This document shows, piece by piece, positions 1 through 8,984 of a stretch of DNA of 64,000 nt. This stretch comes from Dendrosporobacter quercicolus (GTDB lineage: Bacteria; Bacillota; Negativicutes; DSM-1736; Dendrosporobacteraceae), in NCBI RefSeq assembly GCF_900104455.1, contig NZ_FNHB01000007.1, positions 158,291 to 222,290 of the forward strand. The letters run 5' to 3'. The position numbers and the translations under genes were made by a program. The notes beneath the pieces are model-generated. The model ran no database searches. It saw nothing but the letters and a program-made list of their open reading frames with translations, and had not been told where the DNA came from. Position 1 is the first letter of the stretch. The number at the start of each line of letters is the position of its first letter.

Positions 1-1158
1 TCTGTGCTAACTATGCTGGGGATGATGATTGGTGTGGGCGCTGTTATTGCCATGGTATCCATCGGCATGGGCGTTCGGGAAAAGGTGCAGAATTCCATCG
101 CCAGTCTGGGCAGCAATATGTTGATTGTTGCTCCAGGCGCTGCGTCTGCGCAAGGAGTCCGCTCAGCCTCCGGCAGCAGCATTACGCTATTGCCGGAGGA
201 TGCCGAATATATCAAAGAAACAGTAGCAGGCATTGACTATGTAGTACCGGCAGTGAGCAAGCAATATCAGCTGATTGCCGGCAACCAAAACTGGACAACG
301 ACCGTTCAGGGCATTACTCCTGAATATATGGCGATTAGAAGTTTGACGGTGGGCAGCGGCAGTTTTGTGTCGGCGCAGGATTTAACTTCCCGGAACAGGG
401 TAGCCGTTCTGGGGGCCACCGTTGCGGAAAGCTTATTTGGCGAACTGAATCCCACCGGTCAAAATGTGCGCATTCATAATACGCCGTATCAGGTCATTGG
501 CGTTCTCGACAGCAAAGGTCAGTCGTCGATGGGGCAGGATCAGGATGATATTGTGATGATACCGTTAACCACAGCCCAGGAACGGCTGATCGGCATTACT
601 TATCTCCACTCTATCAGTATTCAGGTATCCAGAATGGAGAATATGGATCAGGTACAGGAGCAGGTGACTTCTTTGCTGCGCCAGCGCCATAAGATTTTCG
701 GCGGGAAAGAAGATGATTTTACTGTGCGCAATCTCACCAGCATTATGGCAATGGCAGCGGAAACGACAGGAACGATTACCATGCTGCTGGGCAGTATTGC
801 CGCCATATCCCTGCTGGTGGGCGGCATTGGTATTATGAATATTATGATGGTTTCAGTTACCGAACGGACCCGTGAAATTGGCATACGGAAAGCGCTTGGG
901 GCGACGTATCGCGATATTATGCTGCAATTCCTCATTGAATCTATCGTCATTGGCGTGCTCGGCGGCCTGGGCGGTATTGTTCTGGGCATTGCAGCAGCCT
1001 ATGCCATTGCCATTTTTGGCGGCTTGAATACCGTCATTTCGGCGCTGTCCATTGTGGTTTCCTTTGGATTTTCTATCGCGGTAGGGTTGTTCTTCGGTAT
1101 TTATCCGGCCCGGAAGGCGGCTTTGCTTAACCCGATTGACGCTTTGCGGTTTGAGTAA
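1..1158 (+). CDS. MacB-type ABC transporter permease, 5' end cut by the window
   Basis: This is the inner-membrane permease of a MacB/FtsX-type exporter, a family that works with an ATPase and a membrane-fusion protein to move peptides, lipids or drugs. The reading frame is open from the first base, and its first visible residues (SVLTMLGMMIGVGAVIAM) match the family's first membrane helix, so only about 20-30 residues are missing. A long extracytoplasmic domain follows, about residues 35-255. Three C-terminal helices carry the usual FtsX pattern, including the VTERTREIGIRKALGA segment. The protein ends in NPIDALRFE, a typical MacB C-terminus. The partner genes would lie upstream, outside the window. 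Confidence 0.9.
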   Translation, partial: SVLTMLGMMIGVGAVIAMVSIGMGVREKVQNSIASLGSNMLIVAPGAASAQGVRSASGSSITLLPEDAEYIKETVAGIDYVVPAVSKQYQLIAGNQNWTTTVQGITPEYMAIRSLTVGSGSFVSAQDLTSRNRVAVLGATVAESLFGELNPTGQNVRIHNTPYQVIGVLDSKGQSSMGQDQDDIVMIPLTTAQERLIGITYLHSISIQVSRMENMDQVQEQVTSLLRQRHKIFGGKEDDFTVRNLTSIMAMAAETTGTITMLLGSIAAISLLVGGIGIMNIMMVSVTERTREIGIRKALGATYRDIMLQFLIESIVIGVLGGLGGIVLGIAAAYAIAIFGGLNTVISALSIVVSFGFSIAVGLFFGIYPARKAALLNPIDALRFE

Positions 1159-1239
1159 AACGGATATCGCCGGCTGGCGGAAAAAGTCAGCTGACAGTTA
1201 TGGCCGACAGCAAAGTGAATTAGTTTATATTAAAGCCTG

Positions 1240-3822
1240 TTATAACATCATTGCCTCGCAATGACATAAAAATTTCAGCCGTTCAATTTTGAAATTAGCC
1301 TTAACCAGCACCTCCGGCCAAATTCTGATCATTTGAATCATTTGCTTTCTTTTTTCCTCAGTTAAAGCCTCCCAGGCTACCAGGGCCGGATCGGTTTTTT
1401 GCTGCCGGTCTTTGTGCGGCCCATAGCGCCAGCCGGCGGCTTTTTGCTGCTTGCACCAGAGTTTGTGCTCAACAGGCGCCAGCATAGCCAATTCTTTATC
1501 GGTAAATTCAATGGCTTCGGGCGTTTCCTTTACCGATACAACATCGTAGTTTATTTTTAACAGGACATTGGGAATCCGTTTGGCCTGGTTGCGAAAAGCA
1601 TTTTTGATATCCTCGTCGAGCTCGGCCCAGGGCCTGCGAAGCCAGGCGTCGATTTCCGGCTGATCTTTGGTGAGGCTGAGCAGCTTTTCGTGCAGCGCCA
1701 GGGAAATGCCGTCGATTTTCTCGCTGAAGAAGGCGTCGTGCATCAAATGGCGCAGGAACTGCTCTTCGTCCACATGCATTTTCAACTGTTCTTTGGAAGG
1801 CAAATAGGATTGTTCCCACTTCTTGGCATGATTGAGCATACTCATTTCCAGGATAGCCTCCATTGAGCGGGACTCGTGCTTATAGCGGGGGATTTTTAGC
1901 AGCGCCCGCAAGATCCCATTGTCAATCTGGGCCTCATCATTGTCATTAATGAGCTGCGGAACTTTTGTTTCCAGCAGCGAGCGCAGCAGCATTGCCCGGC
2001 GGATAATAAACAATTGATCCTGCTGCTGATCGGTTTGATTGGGGCCGAGAATGTTGACATAGCCGCGCAGCCGGCTTAAAAAGTCCGGCCCTTTTGCTCC
2101 TTTAAATTCCTGCAGAAAGTATTTTTGCTCCTGTTCATCACTGATATCGCCGCCGCAGAATTCTTCGAAGGTGCTGCTGGTGCCGCCGGCAAAGACAAAA
2201 ATGGCCTTACCGATGGGATGCAGCGAATCCCTTTCCCGAAACACCCCATCCTGCATCGGGGCCAGAAAATACTTTAACCAGCCCAGTTTTCCCTCAAAAG
2301 CCGAATCAAATTCGTCAAAAAATACCAGCGGGATTTTTCCTTCCAGGGAAATGTCCCGGACTTTATGAAAGGCGTTAATGAGCTCCAGCGGACTGCGCAG
2401 CTGCGATAAATTGAAATTCAGTTTTCTGATCAGGGCCGGCGCAATGCTGGCGGCTATTTCGGTTACGCCGAACGATTTGCCCGAACCGGGTGTGCCGAAT
2501 ACCGCGATGCACAGTGGCCGGACAGTATTGACGGCGGCAATGTACTCGCTCATTAGGTTGTTGATGCTGCGGTAACTTTCAATTTCTGTCCGGTCTACGG
2601 TCTGCAGTTTGCCAAACTGGGCGATGGGAATGAATTTCAGCGCCTGCTTGACGCCGTTCTTGACGATGCTGTAGGCGATTTCAGCCAGATTGGCTGAGCT
2701 TTTATCTTTTAATATATACCAGCAGGACTGGCAATCGGCATTGGCGGAGATTCTAATAATCACATCCTGGACATCTTCTTTGGAAACAAAGTCCTTTTCC
2801 CATTCACTGAAAATCGCCGGACTGGGAAATCTGTCCGCCTGTACCGGATTGCCAAATCCGGTAAGGAAAAATTTTTGCGCGGCAACGATACCTGTACGAA
2901 TACCGTCGCCAATGGAAAACGGAAGTTCTTCCCGGTGGGCGTAGCCGCTGGCAATGCTGCGGGCAAGCCCGGCAACAAAGCAGGAAGTAAGTCCCGACAT
3001 TCGGCCCTGGCTGTCTTTAACCGAACCGCCTTCAAAGGCATAGGGCAGAAAATACAGATAGGATTCCTTGCTGCCTTCATTGCGGTAATAGATAGCGCCT
3101 TCAAGACCGAATGGTATAATGAGGTGGCGGCAGTTGGCCAAAAAGGCCAGACTGGGGCTGTTGTTAATTTGCCAGACAAAATCCTGCGCGGTTTTTTCCC
3201 AGGAAAGGCTTTTGCTGATGTTTACGCCTTTTGCGCGTAAATCGTCGGCGTTAATAATCACAATGGTATTATTCATGTGATGTTTGGCGAGATTTTGCCA
3301 CAAAGCATTGGTATCAATCGGATTATTCATTTTATACAGGACAATAGGCGTTTTGCCCGGGGTGGTCAAGGCCAGAGGCCAATAATTCCGATTGGAATTG
3401 AAGCCGTTATTTTCATCATCAATAATGACCATATCGGCATCGGCGTTATCATTTTCCACCGGCAGCAGCTTAGGCTGGCCGGTGGCCGGACCGGTAAAGC
3501 CCAAAAAGCGGCTGACCCGGTATTTTTTATTGCCTTTTGGCTTATCGGCCGTTTCAGGGAAAAGGCCTAACTCGGCGGTAGAACTAAGAAACTCGGTAAG
3601 CGAAACGTCCGGCATATCCGTTATTTGCGGCGCAAGGATGGCCGCTCTGGTGGATAATGCCACCAGTTTGGTCAAAAGCAAGGCTTCTCCCGGCAATAAC
3701 GCGCTATGGATGTTTTCATGGGTCTGCCAGTTAAGCCCTTTGGCATTTTGCGGGTCTGTTATCCAAAGCAGCCGGTTAATGCAGATGTCGCCGGTTACTA
3801 CAATGGTTAAATTCTCAGGCAT
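1240..3822 (-). CDS. Large AAA ATPase with PfkB-like N-terminal region and C-terminal RyR domain
   Basis: This 860-residue soluble protein has three recognisable parts. Residues 1 to about 390 loosely resemble a PfkB/ribokinase fold, with a segment near residue 205-250 (INADDLRAKG, then LIIPFGLEGAIYYR) like the kinase substrate/ATP region. A P-loop ATPase follows, with Walker A GTPGSGKS near residue 442 and Walker B LVFFDEFDSA near residue 500. The last 90 residues look like a RyR domain: an EHKLWCKQQ helix, GWRYGPHKDRQQK, then a VAWEAL..EEKRKQ helix. RyR domains occur in ryanodine receptors and in some bacterial proteins, where their role is poorly known. The start has a good ribosome site (AAGGAGTG) just upstream. 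It is transcribed alone, with no obvious partner. AAA and RyR calls are firm; the N-terminal fold is tentative. Confidence 0.75.
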   Translation of the reverse strand: MPENLTIVVTGDICINRLLWITDPQNAKGLNWQTHENIHSALLPGEALLLTKLVALSTRAAILAPQITDMPDVSLTEFLSSTAELGLFPETADKPKGNKKYRVSRFLGFTGPATGQPKLLPVENDNADADMVIIDDENNGFNSNRNYWPLALTTPGKTPIVLYKMNNPIDTNALWQNLAKHHMNNTIVIINADDLRAKGVNISKSLSWEKTAQDFVWQINNSPSLAFLANCRHLIIPFGLEGAIYYRNEGSKESYLYFLPYAFEGGSVKDSQGRMSGLTSCFVAGLARSIASGYAHREELPFSIGDGIRTGIVAAQKFFLTGFGNPVQADRFPSPAIFSEWEKDFVSKEDVQDVIIRISANADCQSCWYILKDKSSANLAEIAYSIVKNGVKQALKFIPIAQFGKLQTVDRTEIESYRSINNLMSEYIAAVNTVRPLCIAVFGTPGSGKSFGVTEIAASIAPALIRKLNFNLSQLRSPLELINAFHKVRDISLEGKIPLVFFDEFDSAFEGKLGWLKYFLAPMQDGVFRERDSLHPIGKAIFVFAGGTSSTFEEFCGGDISDEQEQKYFLQEFKGAKGPDFLSRLRGYVNILGPNQTDQQQDQLFIIRRAMLLRSLLETKVPQLINDNDEAQIDNGILRALLKIPRYKHESRSMEAILEMSMLNHAKKWEQSYLPSKEQLKMHVDEEQFLRHLMHDAFFSEKIDGISLALHEKLLSLTKDQPEIDAWLRRPWAELDEDIKNAFRNQAKRIPNVLLKINYDVVSVKETPEAIEFTDKELAMLAPVEHKLWCKQQKAAGWRYGPHKDRQQKTDPALVAWEALTEEKRKQMIQMIRIWPEVLVKANFKIERLKFLCHCEAMML

Positions 3823-3870
3823 CTATTTCACTCCTTTTGGCGTTGTTTGCTGATAAAGCCATACGATCGG

Positions 3871-4121
3871 TACCTTGTCAGCCTTACAACCGGCAGAATA
3901 ATGGCGAGGCTATAAACAGACCGTCAGTTTTCACTGGATTAGGGCTGACAAGGTACTAGTACCTCATCTGCATTAAAAGCTCTGCTACTTTAGCAGTCTT
4001 TTTCCGTCCTGCTTCGTTGGCGTCGCCTTACAGATTCCCGATCTGCGCAGCTCCTTCGCCTCGCAGGCCGAAAAAATCCTCGCTAAATTATCTATCGTTT
4101 TAATGTAGACAAGGTACTAGT
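3871..4121. repeat. MITE-like repeat element in a 796-base intergenic gap
   Basis: The 13-mer TACCTTGTCAGCC at 3871-3883 is repeated inverted at 3943-3955. A 14-bp direct repeat, GACAAGGTACTAGT, lies at 3947-3960 and 4108-4121. Between the direct copies sits an inverted pair, TCTGCATTAAAA (3967-3978) against TTTTAATGTAGA (4098-4109), with one mismatch. The interior has no coding potential, and part of it (around 4048-4073) resembles 15459-15486 later in the window. This fits a short non-autonomous mobile element or dispersed repeat; no transposase is present. Confidence 0.5.
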
Positions 4122-4218
4122 TCTAGGCAAGTGCGGAGGTCTCCTGTCGGATAGCGCAGCTTTCGTTATTCTTTCATTAAGCTTTTGGCTGGTGACGGTT
4201 GATATCTATTAAACCAAT

Positions 4219-4233
4219 TGATAATTGTTATCG
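4219..4233. promoter_or_regulatory. Fur-box-like site 1
   Basis: TGATAAT-T-GTTATCG matches the 7-1-7 Fur consensus (TGATAAT-N-ATTATCA) at 12 of 14 positions. It lies about 80 bases upstream of the promoter at 4311, ahead of a heme-uptake operon, which is where Fur control would be expected. Confidence 0.55.
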
Positions 4234-4310
4234 TGAAATGCCAACTGACGGCTGGCCAGTGATTAACAATAACCGGCGCGCAAAAAAATCTGATTGCATA
4301 AGATAAGGGC

Positions 4311-4339
4311 TTGACACGGCTTTATCTGAGGCTTACAAT
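4311..4339 (+). promoter_or_regulatory. Strong sigma-70/A promoter for the heme operon or a leader RNA
   Basis: TTGACA (4311-4316) and TACAAT (4334-4339) are separated by exactly 17 bases. Transcription would begin near 4346, leaving about 270 bases before the first coding region. Confidence 0.7.
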
Positions 4340-4417
4340 ATAGCATATATACAAACCGATCATTGAACTGCGCTGCGGAAAATATTTGCTGAAAGAAGCA
4401 GCTTTTGATTATTTAAA

Positions 4418-4432
4418 TGATAATGATAATCG
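4418..4432. promoter_or_regulatory. Fur-box-like site 2
   Basis: TGATAAT-G-ATAATCG matches the 7-1-7 Fur consensus at 12 of 14 positions, and the wider stretch GATAATGATAATC matches the classical 19-mer over its first 13 bases. It lies downstream of the promoter at 4311, so a bound repressor would act as a roadblock. Confidence 0.6.
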
Positions 4433-4508
4433 TTTAAACCTGAAGCTCGGTTAGCGCAGTTAAAATCCGGACATGAATACAAGCCGACTGTTTAGAGAGC
4501 CTGGAGCT

Positions 4509-4541
4509 CCGTATTGCTTGATTAGCATACGGGGTTTTTTT
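4509..4541 (+). terminator. Intrinsic terminator inside the heme-operon leader
   Basis: CCGTATTGC pairs with GCATACGG, with one bulged T, around a 7-base loop, and is followed by GG and seven T. It lies between the promoter at 4311 and the first gene at 4619. It could end a short RNA of about 195 nt or act in attenuation. Upstream, AACTGCGCT (4366-4374) is perfectly complementary to AGCGCAGTT (4453-4461), which suggests a folded leader. Confidence 0.65.
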
Positions 4542-4618
4542 GCGTTAAAGCAGGCTGGCTCCTAACGGCCGGGGCGGCTTGCGCCGGAGAACGCCAGTCC
4601 GAAGAAAGAGGTGAATGT

Positions 4619-5584
4619 ATGCCAATTACCATTGGCAGGCTAAGTCTGTGGATCATTGCTGGATTGCTAACAATCATTCTGCTGATGCAGGATAAAATGC
4701 CGGTAACGGCGCTGGAAAAGACGGCAGTAATGATTGCCACCGATAATGCCGGGCGAAAAGTAGAAATTCCCAGGCAGCCCCAAAGGGTCATTGTCCTGAA
4801 TGCCTCAAATCTTGATTTGTATTATGCAGCTGGAGGAGAGGTTGTTGGCAAACCTACCACAAAAGCGCTGCGACCGGAGGTCAGCCAGGCGGTTGCAGCA
4901 ATTCCCGCTGTCGGAACTACCGCCAATCCCAGTATTGAACAACTGATCGCGCTGGAGCCTGATTTAATTCTTGGGGTTAATGCCCCGCCGCATCATGCGT
5001 TGATTCCCGTCCTGGAGAAAGCCGGCATTCCTATCTTATTGCAAACCCTGGAAAATTATCAACAAATTTTAGACACACTGGCCTTGTACGGTTTGCTGAC
5101 CGGCAAGCAATCATTGGCCCAGGCGGAAATTGACCGGATAGAAGCTCAGTATCAAGCGGTCAGGGCCAGGGTCAGCGGGAAAGAAGCGCCCCGGGTCCTG
5201 GTGGTCTGGGGCTCAACCGAGAGTTTTAACATGGCTACGGCAAACAGCTTTGCCGGTGATTTGGTCAAACGCCTGGGTGGCGTTAATGTCGCGGATGAGC
5301 AAATTACGGCAAGCCAATTGCGTTATGTTCCTCTCAGTATGGAGTTTGTCGCCAGGGCCAACCCGGATGTCATTTTATTGATTACGCATAGCACGGATGA
5401 AAAAGTCGTGGGGAAACTACGTTCCGACTTGATTAAGCATCCGGCCTGGCAAGGCGTTAAGGCCGTGCAAAACAACCGGGTGGAACAACTGCCATATGCG
5501 CTGTTTGCGATTAATCCGGGCACGCAGGTGGGGGAGGCTTTGGTTATTTTGGAGAAACTGCTATACCCGGATGACGGCGACTGA
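4619..5584 (+). CDS. Periplasmic heme/iron-complex binding protein (BtuF/HmuT fold)
   Basis: This 321-residue protein is a class III (helical-backbone) substrate-binding protein of the kind that delivers heme, siderophore or cobalamin to an ABC importer. The N-terminus has a hydrophobic segment at residues 9-23 with no lipobox cysteine, so it is either cleaved or stays as an anchor. The mature part begins with the family pattern (ATDNAGRKVEIPRQPQRVIV), followed by NPSIEQLIALEPDLILG. The start has a good ribosome site (AAGAGGTGA). The two following genes are a heme-degrading enzyme and an outer-membrane receptor, so heme is the likely ligand. No ABC permease or ATPase lies beside it; those would have to be encoded elsewhere. 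Confidence 0.8.
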   Translation: MPITIGRLSLWIIAGLLTIILLMQDKMPVTALEKTAVMIATDNAGRKVEIPRQPQRVIVLNASNLDLYYAAGGEVVGKPTTKALRPEVSQAVAAIPAVGTTANPSIEQLIALEPDLILGVNAPPHHALIPVLEKAGIPILLQTLENYQQILDTLALYGLLTGKQSLAQAEIDRIEAQYQAVRARVSGKEAPRVLVVWGSTESFNMATANSFAGDLVKRLGGVNVADEQITASQLRYVPLSMEFVARANPDVILLITHSTDEKVVGKLRSDLIKHPAWQGVKAVQNNRVEQLPYALFAINPGTQVGEALVILEKLLYPDDGD

Positions 5585-5641
5585 CACGCTTTACAGAACA
5601 GTGGCTAAGGCTGGATATGAAGAAAAAAGGGAGGGAAGGTT

Positions 5642-7030
5642 TTGACAGGAAACCGGTTAAATGCAATGCTGGCCGGAATGAGTTCCGCGGAGTATCAATT
5701 GCTGGTAGGGACGCAAGAGGGCGACCCCTTATGCCGGGCCTTTACCGAAAAAAGAGGGATGCATGGCGGGTTTACAGGCAGTGAAATAAAGCCGGCGCAA
5801 TGGCAGGCTGCCTGGAACGGGCTGATGGCAGAGGAGGCGCAGCCTGGCAAGAGGGTGGCTTATATTCATATTCCCTTTTGCCGGCGTCGCTGCCTTTACT
5901 GCGGATTTTTCCAAAATTATTCGGACGCGGAACTTGAAAGGGCGTATATTGAATGCCTGGTGCGTGAGCTGCAAATGGCCGCTGATACCAGGTATTTATC
6001 GGGTGCAAAACTGAATGCCGTTTTTATCGGCGGCGGGACGCCCAGCAGTCTTTCCTCGCTCAATGCGGCAAAGCTGCTCAAGGCCCTTCGCGCTTATTTA
6101 CCCCTGACCAATGATTATGAATTAACGCTGGAGGCAAGAATAAACGATCTTATTCCGGAGAAGATGGAAATATGGCTGGCGCATGGCGTTAATCGCGTCT
6201 CTATTGGGGTACAGTCGTTTAATACCAGGGTCCGGCGGGCCGTGGGGCGGATCGATGCCACAGAGGCCATTCTGAATAAGCTGCAGCTCTTATCGGCGTA
6301 TGGTCAGGCGGCGGTAATTGTAGATCTGATGTACGGCCTACCCTATCAGACAATGGCTGTTTGGCTGAAGGATTTGCAGTTTTTGACCAGGGCGGCAATT
6401 GACGGCTGGGATTTATATCAGTTGAATGTTTATGAGACCAGCGCGCTCAAAGCAGCCATTGCGGCAGGGCGGCTTCCCGCTGCGGCGACAGTTGCCGGAC
6501 AGGCCGAAATGTTTGCCGCCGCTGAAGCTATTCTGGCGGATCATTGTTTCCCGCGGATTAGTGTGTGTCACTGGTCCAAAAGCAACCGGGAACGCAATAT
6601 GTACAATACACTGACAAAAAGCTCGCTGGCAGTACTGCCGTTTGGCGCCGGCGGCGGCGGCCGGATCGGCGGCGTCAGCCTGTCGCTGGAGCGGAAGGTA
6701 GAGCGTTACATGAACATGATCAGGCAGGGCGACAAGCCTATTGCCGCTATGCGGCAACCGCACAGCGGCTACAGCCTGCAAAAAGCAGTGATGGGACAAA
6801 TCAAGCAAGGCTATATTGATCTGGGGTCGCTTGCCGGTTGCCATGGCAGCGGCATTTGGGAGCTTGAACCTTTACTGAAGATATGGGAACGGCGGGGACT
6901 ATTGCAAACCGGGGCGCGAGTCGCAAAGCTGACAGTGGCCGGGCAATTCTGGTATATGAATATTGCCCGGTCAATATTGGAATGCCTGAACGCTCTTGAT
7001 ATACATAAATCTGCAACAAAAGTTGAATAA
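5642..7030 (+). CDS. hutW: HutW/ChuW-type radical SAM heme-utilisation enzyme
   Basis: A 462-residue radical SAM protein of the coproporphyrinogen-oxidase-like (HemN) superfamily. The segment HIPFCRRRCLYCGFFQN near residue 77-95 gives the CX3CX2C cluster motif with the FF typical of the HutW/ChuW branch. Known members open the heme ring without oxygen (anaerobilin formation) using S-adenosylmethionine. GGGTPSSLS and VSIGVQSF are the usual SAM-binding and barrel motifs. The TTG start is chosen for the strong GGGAGGGAAGG ribosome site. It sits 57 bases after the binding protein and just before a TonB receptor, which supports a heme-iron role over coproporphyrinogen oxidation. Confidence 0.85.
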   Translation: MTGNRLNAMLAGMSSAEYQLLVGTQEGDPLCRAFTEKRGMHGGFTGSEIKPAQWQAAWNGLMAEEAQPGKRVAYIHIPFCRRRCLYCGFFQNYSDAELERAYIECLVRELQMAADTRYLSGAKLNAVFIGGGTPSSLSSLNAAKLLKALRAYLPLTNDYELTLEARINDLIPEKMEIWLAHGVNRVSIGVQSFNTRVRRAVGRIDATEAILNKLQLLSAYGQAAVIVDLMYGLPYQTMAVWLKDLQFLTRAAIDGWDLYQLNVYETSALKAAIAAGRLPAAATVAGQAEMFAAAEAILADHCFPRISVCHWSKSNRERNMYNTLTKSSLAVLPFGAGGGGRIGGVSLSLERKVERYMNMIRQGDKPIAAMRQPHSGYSLQKAVMGQIKQGYIDLGSLAGCHGSGIWELEPLLKIWERRGLLQTGARVAKLTVAGQFWYMNIARSILECLNALDIHKSATKVE

Positions 7031-7043
7031 GGGGGATGTTTCA

Positions 7044-8984
7044 ATGAATCAGCAGGTGACTGCAAAAAAACGGCTGGCGTTGCTGGGCGTTTGCCTTTTG
7101 ACGTCGGTTCATATGCCAGTGAACGCTGAGGAGGCGGTGCAAACAAAGGAAATTACAATCACCGCAACGCGTACTGAGCAGGAGATTAAAGAAATTCCGT
7201 CAACAGTGGAAATTATCAGCCAGGAAGAGATTGCCGCCCAAGGCGCGGCTACTTTGCGCCAGGCTTTGGAAATGGCGACCAATCTTTCTTTTGGCGTGGA
7301 CGGAATGAAAGGTTCGAAGGTGTCTATCCGCGGCCTTGATTCTCAACATGTTCTGTTGTTAATCGACGGCCGCCGAATCAGCGGCGAACTTTCCCTGGCC
7401 CGGACCAACTCTTTTGAAATTGACCGGATCGGCATGGAAAATGTAGAGCGTATTGAAATTCTCCGCGGCGCCAGCAGCGCTTTGTATGGTTCAGATGCGA
7501 TGGGCGGCGTGATCAATATTATTACGAAGAAGCCGGTGAAACAAAGCGTTAGTCTGGAAATTGAGGAACGCCGGTCCGACTCATTTTCCAGCGGCCGCAA
7601 TTGGCTGATGCGTTATGATGCAGGAAAAACCGGACGGTTTTCCTGGTCGCTCAGCGCTGGTGAACGGCAGGAAGATCCCTTCACCAATCAAGAGGGCGAT
7701 ACCAATAATTATTATGGAACCCGCAAGCCTTTTCAGTTTCAGGGGATATGGGATACCGGCAACCAGGGGCAGCTGACCTTCGGTGTGGACTACCTGGACG
7801 AAGAAAATCAAAGGTTAAGCGGCACAACCCGCTATGTGAACAACAACCAAAGAACCGATTACAATCTTGGTTATACCGGTAAATCGGACACTGCCGACTA
7901 TCAGTTCAGAGTATACCAGTCTACCTATGAGAAGGATTACGAAAGCCGCAAAAAGACCGACGGCGCTTTAAGCAGCTTTGATGTGATAAAACGTCAAACC
8001 AGAACGTTTGAAGGGAATTCCAGCAAAGCCTGGCGGAACAATCATCTTTTCACCTATGGGGGCGAGTACCGGGAGGAAACGGTCAAGGGAACGCGCATTG
8101 ACTCTAATCAAGGCAATTATACGTTGTATCGTGAAGGAAAAACAGCCAATGGGTCAGAAGCCGGCATCGATTATTACGCCGCCTATGTTCAGGATGAGTG
8201 GGTAGTGAATGACCGCCTGCTGCTTATCTCGGCGCTGCGGTTTGATGACAGTGACAAATTTGAAAGTGCGGTCAGTCCTAAAATCGGCATGACCTATAAG
8301 GTCCGGCCTAACAGCCGGTTGAAATTCAATGTCGGCCTGGGCTTTAAAACACCGACAACCACGGAATTATATCATGATTTCGCGATGGGCAAATCCACTT
8401 ATTTTACCGGCAATCCTAATTTGGCTCCGGAAAAGTCCCAAAGCTACGAAATAGGCTGGGAAGGCGAGCAAGGAAGTATCTTCGGCAAGGTAACGTACTT
8501 TTGCAATGAAATTAAGGATTTAATTGAAAGCTACGACACCGGTGAAACCCTGCCCGGCGGTACGGTTAAAATAAAATCCTACGATAATATTGGCAAAGCG
8601 CAACTTCAGGGACTGGAAGCGGAGGTTGGGCAGGCAATCACCGACAAGCTGGCGGCAAAACTAAGTTATACGTATCTTGATGCTCAAAATAAGGTAACCA
8701 ACACCCGGCTGTATAACCGCGCCCGCCATCAAATCGGCGCCAGCCTGATTTATTCCGACAAGGAGCTGGGGCTGCGCGGCAGCCTGTGGGGGACTTGGTA
8801 TGGCGATTACCGTGAAGAAGACAAAAAAGAAAATTCTTATGGCATATGGAACGCTTTGATAAGTAAAGAACTGAACAAGACTACTACGGTTTATGTGGGG
8901 GTAGATAACATCTTCAATTATCAGGATTACGACAATTGGATCAATGGTACGCTATACCGCAGCGGCGTTAAAGTGAAGTTCTAG
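7044..8984 (+). CDS. TonB-dependent outer-membrane receptor, probably for heme or siderophore
   Basis: A 646-residue beta-barrel receptor that takes up a scarce ligand across the outer membrane with energy from TonB. The signal peptide is residues 1-29 (ending VNAEE). The plug domain spans about 35-165, with KEITITATRTEQEI as TonB box region, VSIRGLDSQHVLLLIDGR and LRGASSALYGSDAMGGVINI. The barrel includes GNPNLAPEKSQSYEIGWE, the NPNL segment seen in heme and other receptors, and ends in a phenylalanine (GVKVKF) as BAM substrates do. An upstream in-frame start at 6996 would overlap hutW and spoil the signal peptide; the ATG at 7044 has the AGGGGGATG ribosome site. It shows that the host has an outer membrane. 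Confidence 0.9.
   Translation: MNQQVTAKKRLALLGVCLLTSVHMPVNAEEAVQTKEITITATRTEQEIKEIPSTVEIISQEEIAAQGAATLRQALEMATNLSFGVDGMKGSKVSIRGLDSQHVLLLIDGRRISGELSLARTNSFEIDRIGMENVERIEILRGASSALYGSDAMGGVINIITKKPVKQSVSLEIEERRSDSFSSGRNWLMRYDAGKTGRFSWSLSAGERQEDPFTNQEGDTNNYYGTRKPFQFQGIWDTGNQGQLTFGVDYLDEENQRLSGTTRYVNNNQRTDYNLGYTGKSDTADYQFRVYQSTYEKDYESRKKTDGALSSFDVIKRQTRTFEGNSSKAWRNNHLFTYGGEYREETVKGTRIDSNQGNYTLYREGKTANGSEAGIDYYAAYVQDEWVVNDRLLLISALRFDDSDKFESAVSPKIGMTYKVRPNSRLKFNVGLGFKTPTTTELYHDFAMGKSTYFTGNPNLAPEKSQSYEIGWEGEQGSIFGKVTYFCNEIKDLIESYDTGETLPGGTVKIKSYDNIGKAQLQGLEAEVGQAITDKLAAKLSYTYLDAQNKVTNTRLYNRARHQIGASLIYSDKELGLRGSLWGTWYGDYREEDKKENSYGIWNALISKELNKTTTVYVGVDNIFNYQDYDNWINGTLYRSGVKVKF

Noticed and set aside
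2875..3240. Open frame of 121 residues on the plus strand within the RyR-AAA gene
   Set aside because: It lies opposite a well-supported gene, has no ribosome site and no recognisable domain.
4346..4508. T-box or S-box riboswitch in the heme-operon leader
   Set aside because: No T-box sequence, specifier stem or SAM core is present; only a long-range pairing and a terminator are seen.
6996..7043. Longer start for the TonB receptor
   Set aside because: It would overlap hutW and place 16 residues before the signal peptide; GGGGGATG precedes 7044.
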